Origin: Pedobacter petrophilus
Lineage (GTDB): Bacteria; Bacteroidota; Bacteroidia; Sphingobacteriales; Sphingobacteriaceae
Length of the DNA: 64,000 nucleotides
Direction: 5' to 3'
NCBI RefSeq assembly: GCF_009674725.1
Contig: NZ_WKKH01000015.1
Location: 51,913-115,912, forward strand
Below the pieces are notes generated by a model, which ran no database searches, was not told the origin of the DNA, and worked only from the letters and a program-made list of their open reading frames with translations. Numbering within the stretch: position 1 is the stretch's first letter; the number at the start of each line of letters is the position of its first letter. Positions 8,902 through 18,612 of this stretch are shown one piece after another. The translations under genes and the position numbers were made by a program.

Positions 8902-9663
8902 ATGATTGATGAAAATTTAAAAGCAGCTTACGATAATTTTTACAACAACAATGATATGGCCTGGCGAATGTTAGGTGCAAAATATAAAGCAAAAAATATT
9001 GTAGATGTTTGTAAAAACATCAAGCCAGAAAAAGTGCTGGAAGTTGGTGCCGGCGATGGCAGTATTCTTCATTTTTTAGATGAATGGAACTTTTCGCCCG
9101 AACTTTATGCGTTAGAAATTGCGCAAAGTGGCGTTGATCGCATTAAACAAAGAAACCTATCGAAACTTAAAGATGCCAGAACTTTTGATGGCTATAAAAT
9201 TCCATATGCGGATGATTCTTTTGATTTGATAATTCTTGCACATGTGCTGGAACATGTAGAGCATGAGCGAATCCTGATTAGGGAATTGAAACGCGTAGCG
9301 AAATATATTGTGGTTGAGGTGCCCAAAGATTATCGCTTTGGAGTAGATAAAAGAGTAAAACACTTTTTAGATTACGGTCACATTAATATGTATACGCCTA
9401 CATCGCTACGTTTTTTACTCCAGAGCGAGGGATTGGAAATTTTAGAAGATAAAGTTTCTATGACCGCTCCTGAAACAGTTAAATTTAATGAGTTTATAAA
9501 CAGGAAAATGCCTAAAAGCATTGTTAAAAACCTCAAGATTGAACTCGAATATCACCTTAAGAAAACCATGGGAAATTTCCTTGGTTTGAAGAAAAAAGAA
9601 CAATTTGCTAACGCTTACACGGTGTTAACCAAAAAATCAGATCAGAACCTGCAAATATTTTAG
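8902..9663 (+). CDS. Class I SAM-dependent methyltransferase
   Basis: A 253-residue cytoplasmic methyltransferase of the Methyltransf_11 type. The SAM-binding motif I reads VLEVGAGDGSILHFL (about residues 46-60), and the motif IV region reads FDLIILAHVLEHVEH. The VPKDYRFGVD segment follows. It belongs to the glycan region by position, between a methyltransferase-like gene and a GxxExxY gene, and has its own 92-bp upstream gap. Sugar or lipid methylation is an inference only. Confidence 0.82.
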   Translation: MIDENLKAAYDNFYNNNDMAWRMLGAKYKAKNIVDVCKNIKPEKVLEVGAGDGSILHFLDEWNFSPELYALEIAQSGVDRIKQRNLSKLKDARTFDGYKIPYADDSFDLIILAHVLEHVEHERILIRELKRVAKYIVVEVPKDYRFGVDKRVKHFLDYGHINMYTPTSLRFLLQSEGLEILEDKVSMTAPETVKFNEFINRKMPKSIVKNLKIELEYHLKKTMGNFLGLKKKEQFANAYTVLTKKSDQNLQIF

Positions 9664-9960
9664 TTTTCTAATAATTAAACTGTAGAAAATTAGTTCTCAA
9701 AACTGACAGGCTTATTTAATGCATAAATCAGAGTGATTTTTTTCTACCATCTAAGAGACATAAAAAGAAAATACAAGCCGCAGGCGTATAAAAACGTTAG
9801 TTGTTATTGAGCTTCAATAATCTTACATGCCTTATATGGTAAATAATAGATAAGCTAAATAAAAATATTATACCTATTATAATCTTAACCAATAATTGTT
9901 ACATTGTATTCAAATCAATTGTCTCTATGTAAACTACATCCCTTAAATAAATAAAAAGGC

Positions 9961-10371
9961 ATGTTATTAACCAGAAACTACTTAAAAAATTTAGTCTACC
10001 AAGTAAACGGAGCTGCGATTGAAGTACATAAAACATTAGGCTCCGGACTTCTTGAATGCACCTATCACCAATGCATGGTTCATGAATTGAATACCAGAAA
10101 AATAAATTTCAAATCAGAATTAGTCATTCCAGTTAACTATAAAGGACTGGAAATTGATGCGGCACTCAGATGCGATTTATTGATTGAAGATTGTTTAGTC
10201 GTTGAATTAAAGTCCGTAGATCATATTGCTCCAATTCACGTAGCTCAATTATTAACCTATATGAAGTTATTATCTTCGCCGTTAGGATTGATGATAAATT
10301 TCAATTGTACACATATCTTCACCGAAGGACAAAAAACATATGTAAACGAAACATATGAATCAATTTATTAA
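9961..10371 (+). CDS. GxxExxY family protein (PD-(D/E)XK fold)
   Basis: A 136-residue protein with the family signature GLLECTYHQ (GxxExxY, about residues 29-35). A nuclease-like core follows: the RCDLLIEDCLVVELKSVD segment supplies the Asp and the ExK of a PD-(D/E)XK site. Relatives are common in Bacteroidota, often inside surface-polysaccharide loci. Their function is not established; nuclease activity is inferred from the fold. It stands alone between a methyltransferase and a glycosyltransferase, with a 297-bp AT-rich gap (9664-9960) upstream in which I see no gene. Confidence 0.85.
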   Translation: MLLTRNYLKNLVYQVNGAAIEVHKTLGSGLLECTYHQCMVHELNTRKINFKSELVIPVNYKGLEIDAALRCDLLIEDCLVVELKSVDHIAPIHVAQLLTYMKLLSSPLGLMINFNCTHIFTEGQKTYVNETYESIY

Positions 10372-10451
10372 TATATTTTTGTATTCAGCCTATACAACTC
10401 AGAAATCAATCTGATTATTTACATTAAAAGTGATAGGTAGAAAATCGAAGC

Positions 10452-11366
10452 ATGCAAAATCTTGCCCCAATCGCCCTTTTTGTTTATAACCGTCCGCAGC
10501 ATACCGAACGAACATTGAAGTTTTTGCAACAGAATGAACTTGCTGAAGAAAGCAGATTATTCATTTTTTCTGATGGTGCGAAAAGTTCTCACGATGAGGA
10601 AAAAGTAGCCGAGGTAAGATCAATTATTAAAAAAATTGATGGTTTTAAGTCTGTTAAAATTTTTGAAAAAAAAGAAAATTCGGGCTTAGCCAATGCTGTG
10701 ATTGCTGGCGTAACCAAACTAATTAAAGAATACGGGCAAGTCATTGTTTTCGAAGATGATTTAGTCAGTTCTCCGCATACCCTTACTTATTTCAACGAGG
10801 CTTTAAAACGATACCGCAATGAAGAAAAAGTAATGCACATTGGCGCCTACATGTATCCTTTAAAAACAAAAAACCTTCCTCAATCATTTTTTTTCAGGGC
10901 AGCAACCAGTTGGGGATGGGCAACATGGGAACGTGCCTGGGATTACTTTGAACCCGATATAGACACCTTGATCAGCCAATTTGATCACAAGAAAAAGATG
11001 GCTTTCTCCATTGATAAGACAATGAACTTTTGGAAGCAAATGCAAGAGTTTAAAAAAGGCAAAAACAACAGCTGGGCCATTAGGTGGTATGCATCAATTT
11101 TTTTAAAAGGCGGGTTAACGCTCAATCCTTCGCAATCATTGGTCAACAACATTGGCCATGATGGCACAGGGGTACATTCAGGCATAAACGACATCTACAA
11201 TGTAGCCATTAACCCAAAGCCAATTACGCAATTTCCAGATGTAATTGAAGAAGATAAAACCGCTTACGAAGTTATAAAAGCTTTCCTGGCAAACAGAAAA
11301 GGTAGTATCGCAAAAAGAATTAAGCGATTTATTAATGAAAAACTCAATCAATATTTTTCAAAGTAA
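10452..11366 (+). CDS. Family 2-like glycosyltransferase
   Basis: A 304-residue cytoplasmic glycosyltransferase with a GT-A fold. The N-terminus reads LAPIALFVYNRPQHTERTL, and a DxD-like metal site occurs in VIVFEDDLVSSP (about residues 96-107). The FFFRAATSWGWATWERAWDYF stretch is typical of Bacteroidota sugar transferases that resemble the GNT-I group. It probably adds a sugar to a lipid-linked oligosaccharide, but donor and acceptor cannot be read from the sequence. The fucosidase gene follows after 32 bp. Confidence 0.82.
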   Translation: MQNLAPIALFVYNRPQHTERTLKFLQQNELAEESRLFIFSDGAKSSHDEEKVAEVRSIIKKIDGFKSVKIFEKKENSGLANAVIAGVTKLIKEYGQVIVFEDDLVSSPHTLTYFNEALKRYRNEEKVMHIGAYMYPLKTKNLPQSFFFRAATSWGWATWERAWDYFEPDIDTLISQFDHKKKMAFSIDKTMNFWKQMQEFKKGKNNSWAIRWYASIFLKGGLTLNPSQSLVNNIGHDGTGVHSGINDIYNVAINPKPITQFPDVIEEDKTAYEVIKAFLANRKGSIAKRIKRFINEKLNQYFSK

Positions 11367-11398
11367 TCACAAATAGTTATTATTCGTATTTTAGTCTG

Positions 11399-12853
11399 AT
11401 GATGAAGTCTGTATTCCTGTTTCTAGCCCTTATTTCTGCAACTGTTTATGCCCAGCATCCGCCAAAACCTTACGGAGCCCTACCGTCTGAAAGACAATTG
11501 GCCTGGCACGACATTGAAGTTTATGGATTGATTCATTTTACACCCACCACCTTTGAAAATAAAGAATGGGGCTTCGGCGATGCTGATCCGAAAACGTTTA
11601 ATCCGAGCGACTTTAATGCCGGACAAATCATAGCAGCAGCAAAAGCCGGAGGTTTAAAAGGAATTATCCTGGTAGCAAAACACCATGATGGTTTTGCGCT
11701 TTGGCCTGCGAAGACGACTGAATATAACATCACAAAGAGCCCTTACAAGAATGGGAAGGCAGATTTAGTACGGGAGGTAGAACAGGCTGTTCGTAAAAAC
11801 GGATTAAAATTTGGCGTTTATTGTTCCCCATGGGACAGAAACAATTCGCTTTATGGAACCGATAAATATTTAGCCATTTACCAGGCCCAACTTAAGGAAT
11901 TATACAGCAACTATGGTTCGCTTTTTATGAGCTGGCATGACGGTGCAAATGGCGGCGATGGTTATTATGGCGGAGCAAGAGAGAAAAGATCAATCGATAA
12001 TACCACCTATTATGATTGGAAAAATACCTGGGCAATCACCCGTAAAATGCAGCCTATGGCAAACATTTTTAGCGATATTGGCTTAGATATTCGTTGGGTT
12101 GGAAATGAAGATGGCCATGCCGCTGAAACCAGTTGGGCAACTTTTACTCCAATGGCTCCCGATGGAAAAAATGAGGCTGTTCCCGGACAGGCAAATTATC
12201 CACAAAGCCCTGGCGGGATAAGAGATGGCAAGTTCTGGATGCCTGCCGAATGCGATGTGCCTCTAAGAAAAGGCTGGTTTTATCACCCTTCAGAAAAGCC
12301 AAAAACACCAGAGCAGTTATTTGATTTATACCTAAAAAGCGTTGGCCGTGGCGCAGGATTGGATTTGGGTTTAGCACCCGATACCAGAGGCCAGTTACAT
12401 GCTGATGATGTGGCGGCTTTGAAAGGTTTTGGTGATATGGTACGAAATACTTTTGCGAAAAACCTGGCGAAAAACGCCTTGGTCAAAGCAAGCAATGTAC
12501 GCGGACAAAAGTTTAATACCGCTTTCCTTTTAGATGGAAATAAACAAAGTTATTGGGCAACAAGCGATAATGTGCATCAGGCCAGCCTGGAACTGGATTT
12601 GAAAGCAGTCCAAACATTCGACATCATTAGTCTTCAGGAATTTATCCCGTTGGGCCAAAGAATAGAAGCTTACACCATAGAAGTTCTTAAGAATAATCAA
12701 TGGAAGAAAATCTTTGATGGAACCAGCATTGGCGCAAAGCGATTAATCAAACTTGATGAACCAGTAACCACAAAAAAAGTTAGAATCAACATTACAAAGT
12801 CGCCGGTTTGTATTACACTAAGCGAAATTGGGCTATATAAAAAAGTAGAATAG
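11399..12853 (+). CDS. Alpha-L-fucosidase, GH29, with C-terminal discoidin-like domain
   Basis: A 484-residue exported glycoside hydrolase. A signal peptide (MMKSVFLFLALISATVYA) precedes a GH29 barrel. Family motifs are HFTPTTFENKEWGFGDA near residue 46, AKHHDGFALWPAKTTEYN near 93 and SWHDGANGGDG near 179, where Asp181 is the likely catalytic nucleophile. Residues about 350-484 look like an F5/8 type C (CBM32-like) domain. It likely releases fucose from glycans in the periplasm or outside. Its stop codon is separated by one base from the stop of the convergent rhomboid gene. Confidence 0.9.
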   Translation: MMKSVFLFLALISATVYAQHPPKPYGALPSERQLAWHDIEVYGLIHFTPTTFENKEWGFGDADPKTFNPSDFNAGQIIAAAKAGGLKGIILVAKHHDGFALWPAKTTEYNITKSPYKNGKADLVREVEQAVRKNGLKFGVYCSPWDRNNSLYGTDKYLAIYQAQLKELYSNYGSLFMSWHDGANGGDGYYGGAREKRSIDNTTYYDWKNTWAITRKMQPMANIFSDIGLDIRWVGNEDGHAAETSWATFTPMAPDGKNEAVPGQANYPQSPGGIRDGKFWMPAECDVPLRKGWFYHPSEKPKTPEQLFDLYLKSVGRGAGLDLGLAPDTRGQLHADDVAALKGFGDMVRNTFAKNLAKNALVKASNVRGQKFNTAFLLDGNKQSYWATSDNVHQASLELDLKAVQTFDIISLQEFIPLGQRIEAYTIEVLKNNQWKKIFDGTSIGAKRLIKLDEPVTTKKVRINITKSPVCITLSEIGLYKKVE

Positions 12854-12854
12854 A

Positions 12855-14378
12855 TTATTCGTAGAGAATGGTAAACATTTCTCCTAATGCATTGGAAGTT
12901 TGTTTACTGTATTTATAAGTACTATCGCCTTTTATATCTCTGTACATCAGCATTACAGCACGTAAAGAAACTTGGCTGAGCTTTTGTTTTCTAGCACGTT
13001 CTTTAACATCTTCCTTTTTAAGCACTAAGGTGTTCATTTCCTTAATGATTTCTAAGTTATTTTTCATAGGCGTAATCCCATCTTCCTGAATAGATTTTAG
13101 CTTAGCATCTTTTGGTAAGTCAATTTTTAAAGTGGTAATTGCATTTAAATATCCCAGGTTACTGTTAAACTTTAAGCATAACTTTTTAAACTCTTCAGTT
13201 TGGTATTTCGGACTAAAAAAAATGATTCCCGCAGAGAATAGCAATACCAATAGCGATGCTGCCCCGTATCGTACCCGGCTATTAAAGAAAGACGCCGCGT
13301 TTAATTTAAAGGTAAGCAGGTAAGTGATCAGAAATCCCGAAATAAAGCCGCCAATGTGTGCAGCATTATCTACCCGTTTTCCAAAAGAACCGTTTATTAG
13401 TACTAAAGCAGAAACAATTAACGTACTAATGAGGAGCGCCTGCGTAGCTTTGCGTTCGAATGTTTTATTGATTAGCAAGGCGATGAAAGCGCCATACAAG
13501 CCCATAATTGCACCCGATGCGCCCATCATTACTGCTTCTTGATGAAAAGTTAAACTCACTAAACCTCCGCAAATTCCGCTTAGTAAATAAATAAAAAGGA
13601 ATTTTTTCCAGCCGAGTTTATTTTCGATCATCAGGCCCAAATAGATGAAGGCATACATATTGAACAAGATATGCGATACAGAACCATGTATAAACTGGTA
13701 AGTGATTAATCGCCAGTATTGGCCGTTCAAAACAGTGTTTCTATGATTAACTCCGAGGTTTAAGGTGAAATTTTTTGCGCGATCTGCCAAAGCAGCGCTG
13801 TCTAAATTGCCATGTTGAGTAATGAGTAGATACCTGAAATAAACAACTGAAATTAAGAGTATGGCAATAAAATAAAGAATATTTACAATCACCAGAACTG
13901 GTGTAACGGTGTAACCCTTTTGCGGTAAAAACAGATACAGCACATTTTTGATCTTGTTTTTAGTGGCTAAAGGCGCTTTGTCGAAATAAGAATCATCTTG
14001 TTCTGCTAAGATAGCGTGAAATTTTGTTAGCCTATCTTCCCAAACACCTTTCAGGTGAAACTCTACATATTCAAACTCATGAAAAAACTTATCAAAGTTC
14101 AACTCATTTTTTCCATAATCATTAAATAACATTTGAATGCCAACACATTCACTTTTAACAACAGCGAATTTCCCATGAATTCTTATTGAAATTTCTTCAC
14201 TGTAAGATTGAAAGGAAATTGGAGTATAGGCTATTAATCCGCTTTCGGAAAGATGGCTAAGCTTCCAGCCGAGGTTTTCAATCGCTTGCTGTGCAATGAT
14301 TAAGTATTTATCTGCAGGAAAGTCTGCCAGCGGAATAAACTTTTCAACTTTTGGTGAGTAACCCCAACTAATTGACAT
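12855..14378 (-). CDS. Rhomboid intramembrane serine protease with N-terminal extension
   Basis: A 507-residue inner-membrane protease. Residues 1-155 form a soluble N-terminal region. A membrane domain of about six to seven helices follows. The catalytic serine lies in GASGAIMGLYGA (Ser289) and the histidine in NAAHIGGFISG (His341), a complete rhomboid dyad. The HGSVSHILFNMYAF segment near residue 231 is also conserved. About 130 soluble residues follow the last helix. It lies 13 bp downstream of a methyltransferase on the same strand, so the two are probably co-transcribed. Substrates unknown. Confidence 0.92.
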   Translation of the reverse strand: MSISWGYSPKVEKFIPLADFPADKYLIIAQQAIENLGWKLSHLSESGLIAYTPISFQSYSEEISIRIHGKFAVVKSECVGIQMLFNDYGKNELNFDKFFHEFEYVEFHLKGVWEDRLTKFHAILAEQDDSYFDKAPLATKNKIKNVLYLFLPQKGYTVTPVLVIVNILYFIAILLISVVYFRYLLITQHGNLDSAALADRAKNFTLNLGVNHRNTVLNGQYWRLITYQFIHGSVSHILFNMYAFIYLGLMIENKLGWKKFLFIYLLSGICGGLVSLTFHQEAVMMGASGAIMGLYGAFIALLINKTFERKATQALLISTLIVSALVLINGSFGKRVDNAAHIGGFISGFLITYLLTFKLNAASFFNSRVRYGAASLLVLLFSAGIIFFSPKYQTEEFKKLCLKFNSNLGYLNAITTLKIDLPKDAKLKSIQEDGITPMKNNLEIIKEMNTLVLKKEDVKERARKQKLSQVSLRAVMLMYRDIKGDSTYKYSKQTSNALGEMFTILYE

Positions 14379-14391
14379 AAATAGAGCGAAA

Positions 14392-15138
14392 TTATTTTTT
14401 CGCTACTAAGATAATATATGGGGATAGATTTTTGCTCTCGAAAGGAATAATCTTGGTAAATATTTTACCGGTTAACCAAACTGCTTTTTTGAATAACCGA
14501 ACGGCTACTGGTTTCTTGCTTTCATCTTCCAGCCAAACACTAAAACGCCCGAAGTAACCAGACTCAACATTTTTTAATCCCGCTTTTTCGCAAATTGATT
14601 TTAGCAATGCAGGATCCATACTATTAATATTGTGTTTATCATAGTTTTCCTTATCGAAGTTTTTCTGAAACCAACCATTAACCGCTTTAAAATTTGGCAG
14701 CGTAATAAATAAAGTACCACCAGGTTTTACAAAGGAAATGTGACGGTTAATAATATCAGCCGTATCGTTAAAATGCTCAATTAAGCCGCAGCTAAGCACT
14801 AAATCATACTGTTTTTCTGGCTGATAGCTAAACAAATCTGTTTCAATGATGTGAATGTCTTGCTCGTTTAATCCATTTTTTTTCAGCAGCTCATTCACTA
14901 CAGGGGGGTGTACGAAGTAATCAAGCAAAGTCACTTCCAGGTTTAGAAATTTCTTTAAAAACACGGCATAGTATCCGGGAAACCCCCCTAATTCTATGGC
15001 TGTTTTAACCTTGCCCTGCTCAACAATTTCAGCCAGTTGATGATGAAATAAATAATTCTCCGGAAGTTGAACCGCGAGCCCTTTTTTACGTTCCCAATAA
15101 TTTACCCAAAAAGCCCTGTCGGTTAATAAATTTGCCAT
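14392..15138 (-). CDS. Class I SAM-dependent methyltransferase
   Basis: A 248-residue cytoplasmic methyltransferase. Motif I is AIELGGFPGYYAVFL (about residues 41-55), an acidic residue follows in VTLLDYF, and motif IV is YDLVLSCGLIEHF. The late segment PGGTLFITLPNFK is motif-VI-like. The first residues (LLTDRAFWVNYWERKKG) resemble small-molecule or glycan methyltransferases of this phylum. It is the first gene of a probable two-gene unit with the rhomboid protease. Acceptor unknown. Confidence 0.82.
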   Translation of the reverse strand: MANLLTDRAFWVNYWERKKGLAVQLPENYLFHHQLAEIVEQGKVKTAIELGGFPGYYAVFLKKFLNLEVTLLDYFVHPPVVNELLKKNGLNEQDIHIIETDLFSYQPEKQYDLVLSCGLIEHFNDTADIINRHISFVKPGGTLFITLPNFKAVNGWFQKNFDKENYDKHNINSMDPALLKSICEKAGLKNVESGYFGRFSVWLEDESKKPVAVRLFKKAVWLTGKIFTKIIPFESKNLSPYIILVAKK

Positions 15139-15195
15139 GTTTTAAATAATTCCAACTCCAAAGAAACGGAAATTCGAGAGATAATTATAAAATTT

Positions 15196-15218
15196 GTCAC
15201 GTTGCGCTTGTCGAAACA
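15196..15218 (+). repeat. Single degenerate copy of the GTCATCCTGAGCCTGTCGAAG element
   Basis: GTCACGTTGCGCTTGTCGAAAC in the 118-bp gap between the methyltransferase and the S41 protease. It shares the GTCA...TTGTCGAA core with the array at 47.2-47.5 kb and the copy at 56.3 kb. Dispersed intergenic repeat. Confidence 0.55.
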
Positions 15219-15256
15219 CCAGAAAACTGCTTGACAAGTGCTGACTAATATCCCGC

Positions 15257-18200
15257 TTATTTCAAATCCTTTAAAATTTCGGCGACTGCTCTTTCCAGCT
15301 GTGGATCTTGATCAGCCAGCCGATCTTCAAAGGTATTTTTTACAAAAATATCAGGCTTAACGCCTTCGCTTTCCAGGTTCTTACCGTCCATTGTATAGCA
15401 ACCCCAAGATGGTAAACGGTACGAGGAACCATCAACCAAACCTTTTGCAGAGGTAAAAATAATCCAGCGGTAAGTTTCCGTTCCAATGATTTTCCCAAGC
15501 TTTAATTGCTTAAAGCCAGCTGCCGTCATCTCAGCATCGCTTAAAGATTGCTCATTCACTAAAAGCACAATCGGTTTTACTGCCGGACCGAAATTACTTT
15601 GAGGAGCTAGCTTTCCGCCACGGTATTTCCACTGTAAATAGGGGCGTTGGGATAAGAACTTTAACACCTCATCATGTACATTTCCACCGGTATTGTACCG
15701 AAGATCTAAAATAATAGCTTCTTTATTTTCCTCCTGTTCAACCATATCGAGCAAGAAAGTTTCCAGTTCACCACCTGTCATATTTTTCATGTACGAATAG
15801 GCAATCCTATTGTTTCCCCATTTATCAACATTTTTCCTGTTATTGCTAATCCACTCATCGTATAGGTTCCCCCTCAAAGTACCAGCACCCTCTGGATGTA
15901 GGTTTACGAAAACCTGCTTGCCTTTTCTGTCAAAAGTTAAGGTCATTTCCTGGTCTAATGAGGGTTTGCTGAAATAGTAATCGCGGTCGATCTTCTCCTC
16001 TACTTTTACACCATTTACTTCTGTTAAAATATCGCCAGGCAAAATATTCGTGCCGGCATGTGCTGCATTACTTTTGGCAGCAATCCGTTCTACTTTTAAC
16101 GGGTTTTCCTTGTCGAAAATAATGCCTGTTTCATTCGTGGTATAATTTAGGTTTTTACGTTCTTCTGCACCAGCACTATTAAAGCCCATATGCGATGAAT
16201 TTAGCTCTCCCAGCATATCATTAAGTAAAATCCGTAAATCGCTTCGGTTGTTTACATAAGGCAAGTATGCAGCATAACGGGTTCTCATTTTACCCCAATC
16301 TACCCCATGAAATTTCTCATCATAAAAATTTTCATCTAAGCCTACCCAGGTTTCATAAAACATTTGGTTAAACTCTGCATTTAAATTCCTGGTGAATTTA
16401 TATCCCTGATCAATTTTATCAAGCTTATTAGATTCCAGACTGTATTTATTAATCACCCCGCGCGATAGCACAAAGAATTTATCGCCAGCCTGAACAATAG
16501 AATAATCGCCGCCATCGGCAACTTTCTCTGTTTTTTTTGCCTCAAATGGTTCAATGGTTGTCCGGTAAAGCCCTGGTGCACCACCTTCATGGTTCGAAGC
16601 GAAAAAGATATAGGTTTTATCTCCTTTTGCAAAAACATCAACGCCAAACTGACCACCGAAATTTGGCCCAACCAGTTCAATTCTATCTAAAATATTTTGT
16701 GTATTAATGGTAATTACGCTTGCTGGTTTAGGCGTTGGCTTAGCTGCCAGCTTCCTGGAAGTATCTGCTTTAGCCTTTTTAGCTTTATCGTTAACAACTT
16801 CTGGTTTAACTTCTGATGGTTTCGTTTCTTTAAACAGATCATCAAATTTATCAGAACGGAATGGCTCATCGTAATTATTCAGGGCCATGCGATAAAGGTG
16901 TGCATTTGCCGCTCCTACAGGATAGGATGGCTGAGTTCGGGCACTGGTGAAGAAAATATATTTCCCATCCGGAGACCAGGTAGGATTGGTTTCGCTAACA
17001 CCAGTATTGGTTAGGTTAATGGTTTTATTTCCTTTAATATTATGAACTACAAGATCCTGCTCAAAGTTTTTATAGACGGTAAACAGTACATATTCATCAT
17101 TTGGTGAAAAACTGGGAGAAGAATTTTGTATAGCCCAAAACTCATCTGTTACCAGTGTTTTGCTTTCAAAAGATTTCAAATCTAAAATCTTCAGCTCATT
17201 TCGGCCACTTAAGTAAACTGCCAGCGTTTTCGCCTTATTCAAAGCAATATCCCGATTGTTTGCCTTATCTTTTGTAAGCTGTTTAACTATTCCTTTGCCA
17301 TCTCCGGTAATCGTAAACCAGTTTTGATAACCGTTTGCGGTTTGACTGAATAAAATCGTTTTATTATCAGCAAGCCATTTACACTCCATTGCCCGTTCTC
17401 CACTATTGGTTATTTTGCGGATAAATTTCCCATCAGCATCACTTACAAAAACCTCGCCTCTGGATACAAAAGCAATCTTTCTCCCATCTGTTGAGGCATC
17501 AAATGCAGAAATATTTCCCTTAACATCATACTCCTGTTCTTTGCTCAGCACCTGATTTCTTGATGTGCTGATGGCTACTTTTTCAGTTTTTTTCGAAGCC
17601 ACATCATAGGTATATAACTGGTAATCTTTCTCAAAAACTACCGTAGTTCCATTGGCTGATACAAATGGCCGCTTAATAGAAGTATCAAACTGAGTAAGGC
17701 CTGTTTTCTTTTCATTAATAAAGGTGTATAAATTGTATTCCTCATTGCCTTCATCCGATACGAAAAATACATTTCCTTTCTGATCGATGGTGGTCCAGAA
17801 ATCTTTCCCGATATAGTCGGTATAACGTTTGTAAGCTTTCGTTTTTGGGTTGTAAGATTGAATATCAGGGTTATAGGCACCTTTGTAATGCTTTCTGTTT
17901 GGAAAGCGATAACTTTCCCAGGTATCATTAAAATATAAAGCACCATCTGGCGATTCGGCGATATGATGGGTGGTATTAAAGTAGTTATTAAATAAGCGTG
18001 TTGGGGTACCACCCGTAACACTTACCTGATAACTTGAAAAAGAATTATATCTTCCAGAGGTAAAATATATTGTTTTTGAATCCCAACTCCAGTTATCTAC
18101 CTCATCAGCAGCATCATTAAAGGTTAATTGCTTTATGTCTCCACCGGCCAATGGCATTACGTAAACATCATTATTCCCAAACTGATTAGACGAAAAAGCT

Positions 18201-18442
18201 AACCATTTGCCATCTGGCGAAATTTTCGGGTTAATTTCTTCTCCCTGCATTCCTGTAATCCGGGCTGCTACACCGCCCTTTACCGGAACTTTCCAGATAT
18301 CACCATCATAACTAAATACTATTGTTTGCGCATCGGGCGTTAAAGCAGGGTAAGAAGCAAAGTAAGTTTGGTTTTGCGCAAATGATTGCCTAGGCAACAA
18401 AAAAGAGATTGCTGCGAGTAATTTCAATAAGTTTTTAATCAT
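15257..18442 (-). CDS. Tricorn-like S41 family protease
   Basis: A 1061-residue exported protease. After a signal peptide (ending near SFAQN) come two beta-propeller regions built of WD40-like SPDGKWLAFSS-type blades (about residues 30-330 and 330-660). Then follow a helical segment, a PDZ domain (about 780-860) and the S41 catalytic domain. The expected catalytic residues are present: His751 in SSHMGF and Ser968-Asp969 in QSLSDAEM. Length and order match the archaeal tricorn protease, which degrades peptides produced by larger proteases. A periplasmic peptide-trimming role is inferred. A low-complexity Lys/Pro-rich linker lies near residues 545-575. Confidence 0.93.
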   Translation of the reverse strand: MIKNLLKLLAAISFLLPRQSFAQNQTYFASYPALTPDAQTIVFSYDGDIWKVPVKGGVAARITGMQGEEINPKISPDGKWLAFSSNQFGNNDVYVMPLAGGDIKQLTFNDAADEVDNWSWDSKTIYFTSGRYNSFSSYQVSVTGGTPTRLFNNYFNTTHHIAESPDGALYFNDTWESYRFPNRKHYKGAYNPDIQSYNPKTKAYKRYTDYIGKDFWTTIDQKGNVFFVSDEGNEEYNLYTFINEKKTGLTQFDTSIKRPFVSANGTTVVFEKDYQLYTYDVASKKTEKVAISTSRNQVLSKEQEYDVKGNISAFDASTDGRKIAFVSRGEVFVSDADGKFIRKITNSGERAMECKWLADNKTILFSQTANGYQNWFTITGDGKGIVKQLTKDKANNRDIALNKAKTLAVYLSGRNELKILDLKSFESKTLVTDEFWAIQNSSPSFSPNDEYVLFTVYKNFEQDLVVHNIKGNKTINLTNTGVSETNPTWSPDGKYIFFTSARTQPSYPVGAANAHLYRMALNNYDEPFRSDKFDDLFKETKPSEVKPEVVNDKAKKAKADTSRKLAAKPTPKPASVITINTQNILDRIELVGPNFGGQFGVDVFAKGDKTYIFFASNHEGGAPGLYRTTIEPFEAKKTEKVADGGDYSIVQAGDKFFVLSRGVINKYSLESNKLDKIDQGYKFTRNLNAEFNQMFYETWVGLDENFYDEKFHGVDWGKMRTRYAAYLPYVNNRSDLRILLNDMLGELNSSHMGFNSAGAEERKNLNYTTNETGIIFDKENPLKVERIAAKSNAAHAGTNILPGDILTEVNGVKVEEKIDRDYYFSKPSLDQEMTLTFDRKGKQVFVNLHPEGAGTLRGNLYDEWISNNRKNVDKWGNNRIAYSYMKNMTGGELETFLLDMVEQEENKEAIILDLRYNTGGNVHDEVLKFLSQRPYLQWKYRGGKLAPQSNFGPAVKPIVLLVNEQSLSDAEMTAAGFKQLKLGKIIGTETYRWIIFTSAKGLVDGSSYRLPSWGCYTMDGKNLESEGVKPDIFVKNTFEDRLADQDPQLERAVAEILKDLK

Positions 18443-18598
18443 GGTTTTTATTTGTTGGTTTTAGAAAGCGCAACTAGAACTGATTAAAATTTTAAATGAT
18501 TATTTCGATTGTCAAAAGCTTCATCCTGCAATTAAATGGCAGTAAAAATATAAGGGTGAAATTACACAACAGATTTAATATTCGTAAACAATAAAATG

Positions 18599-18606
18599 TA
18601 TTTTTG
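18599..18606 (+). promoter_or_regulatory. Candidate -7 box that decides the start of the GT4 gene
   Basis: TATTTTTG matches TAnnTTTG. It overlaps the TTG at 18604, so that codon could not be on the transcript. The next in-frame TTG, at 18613, would then be at or very near the RNA 5' end. Confidence 0.4.
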
Positions 18607-18612
18607 ATTGAT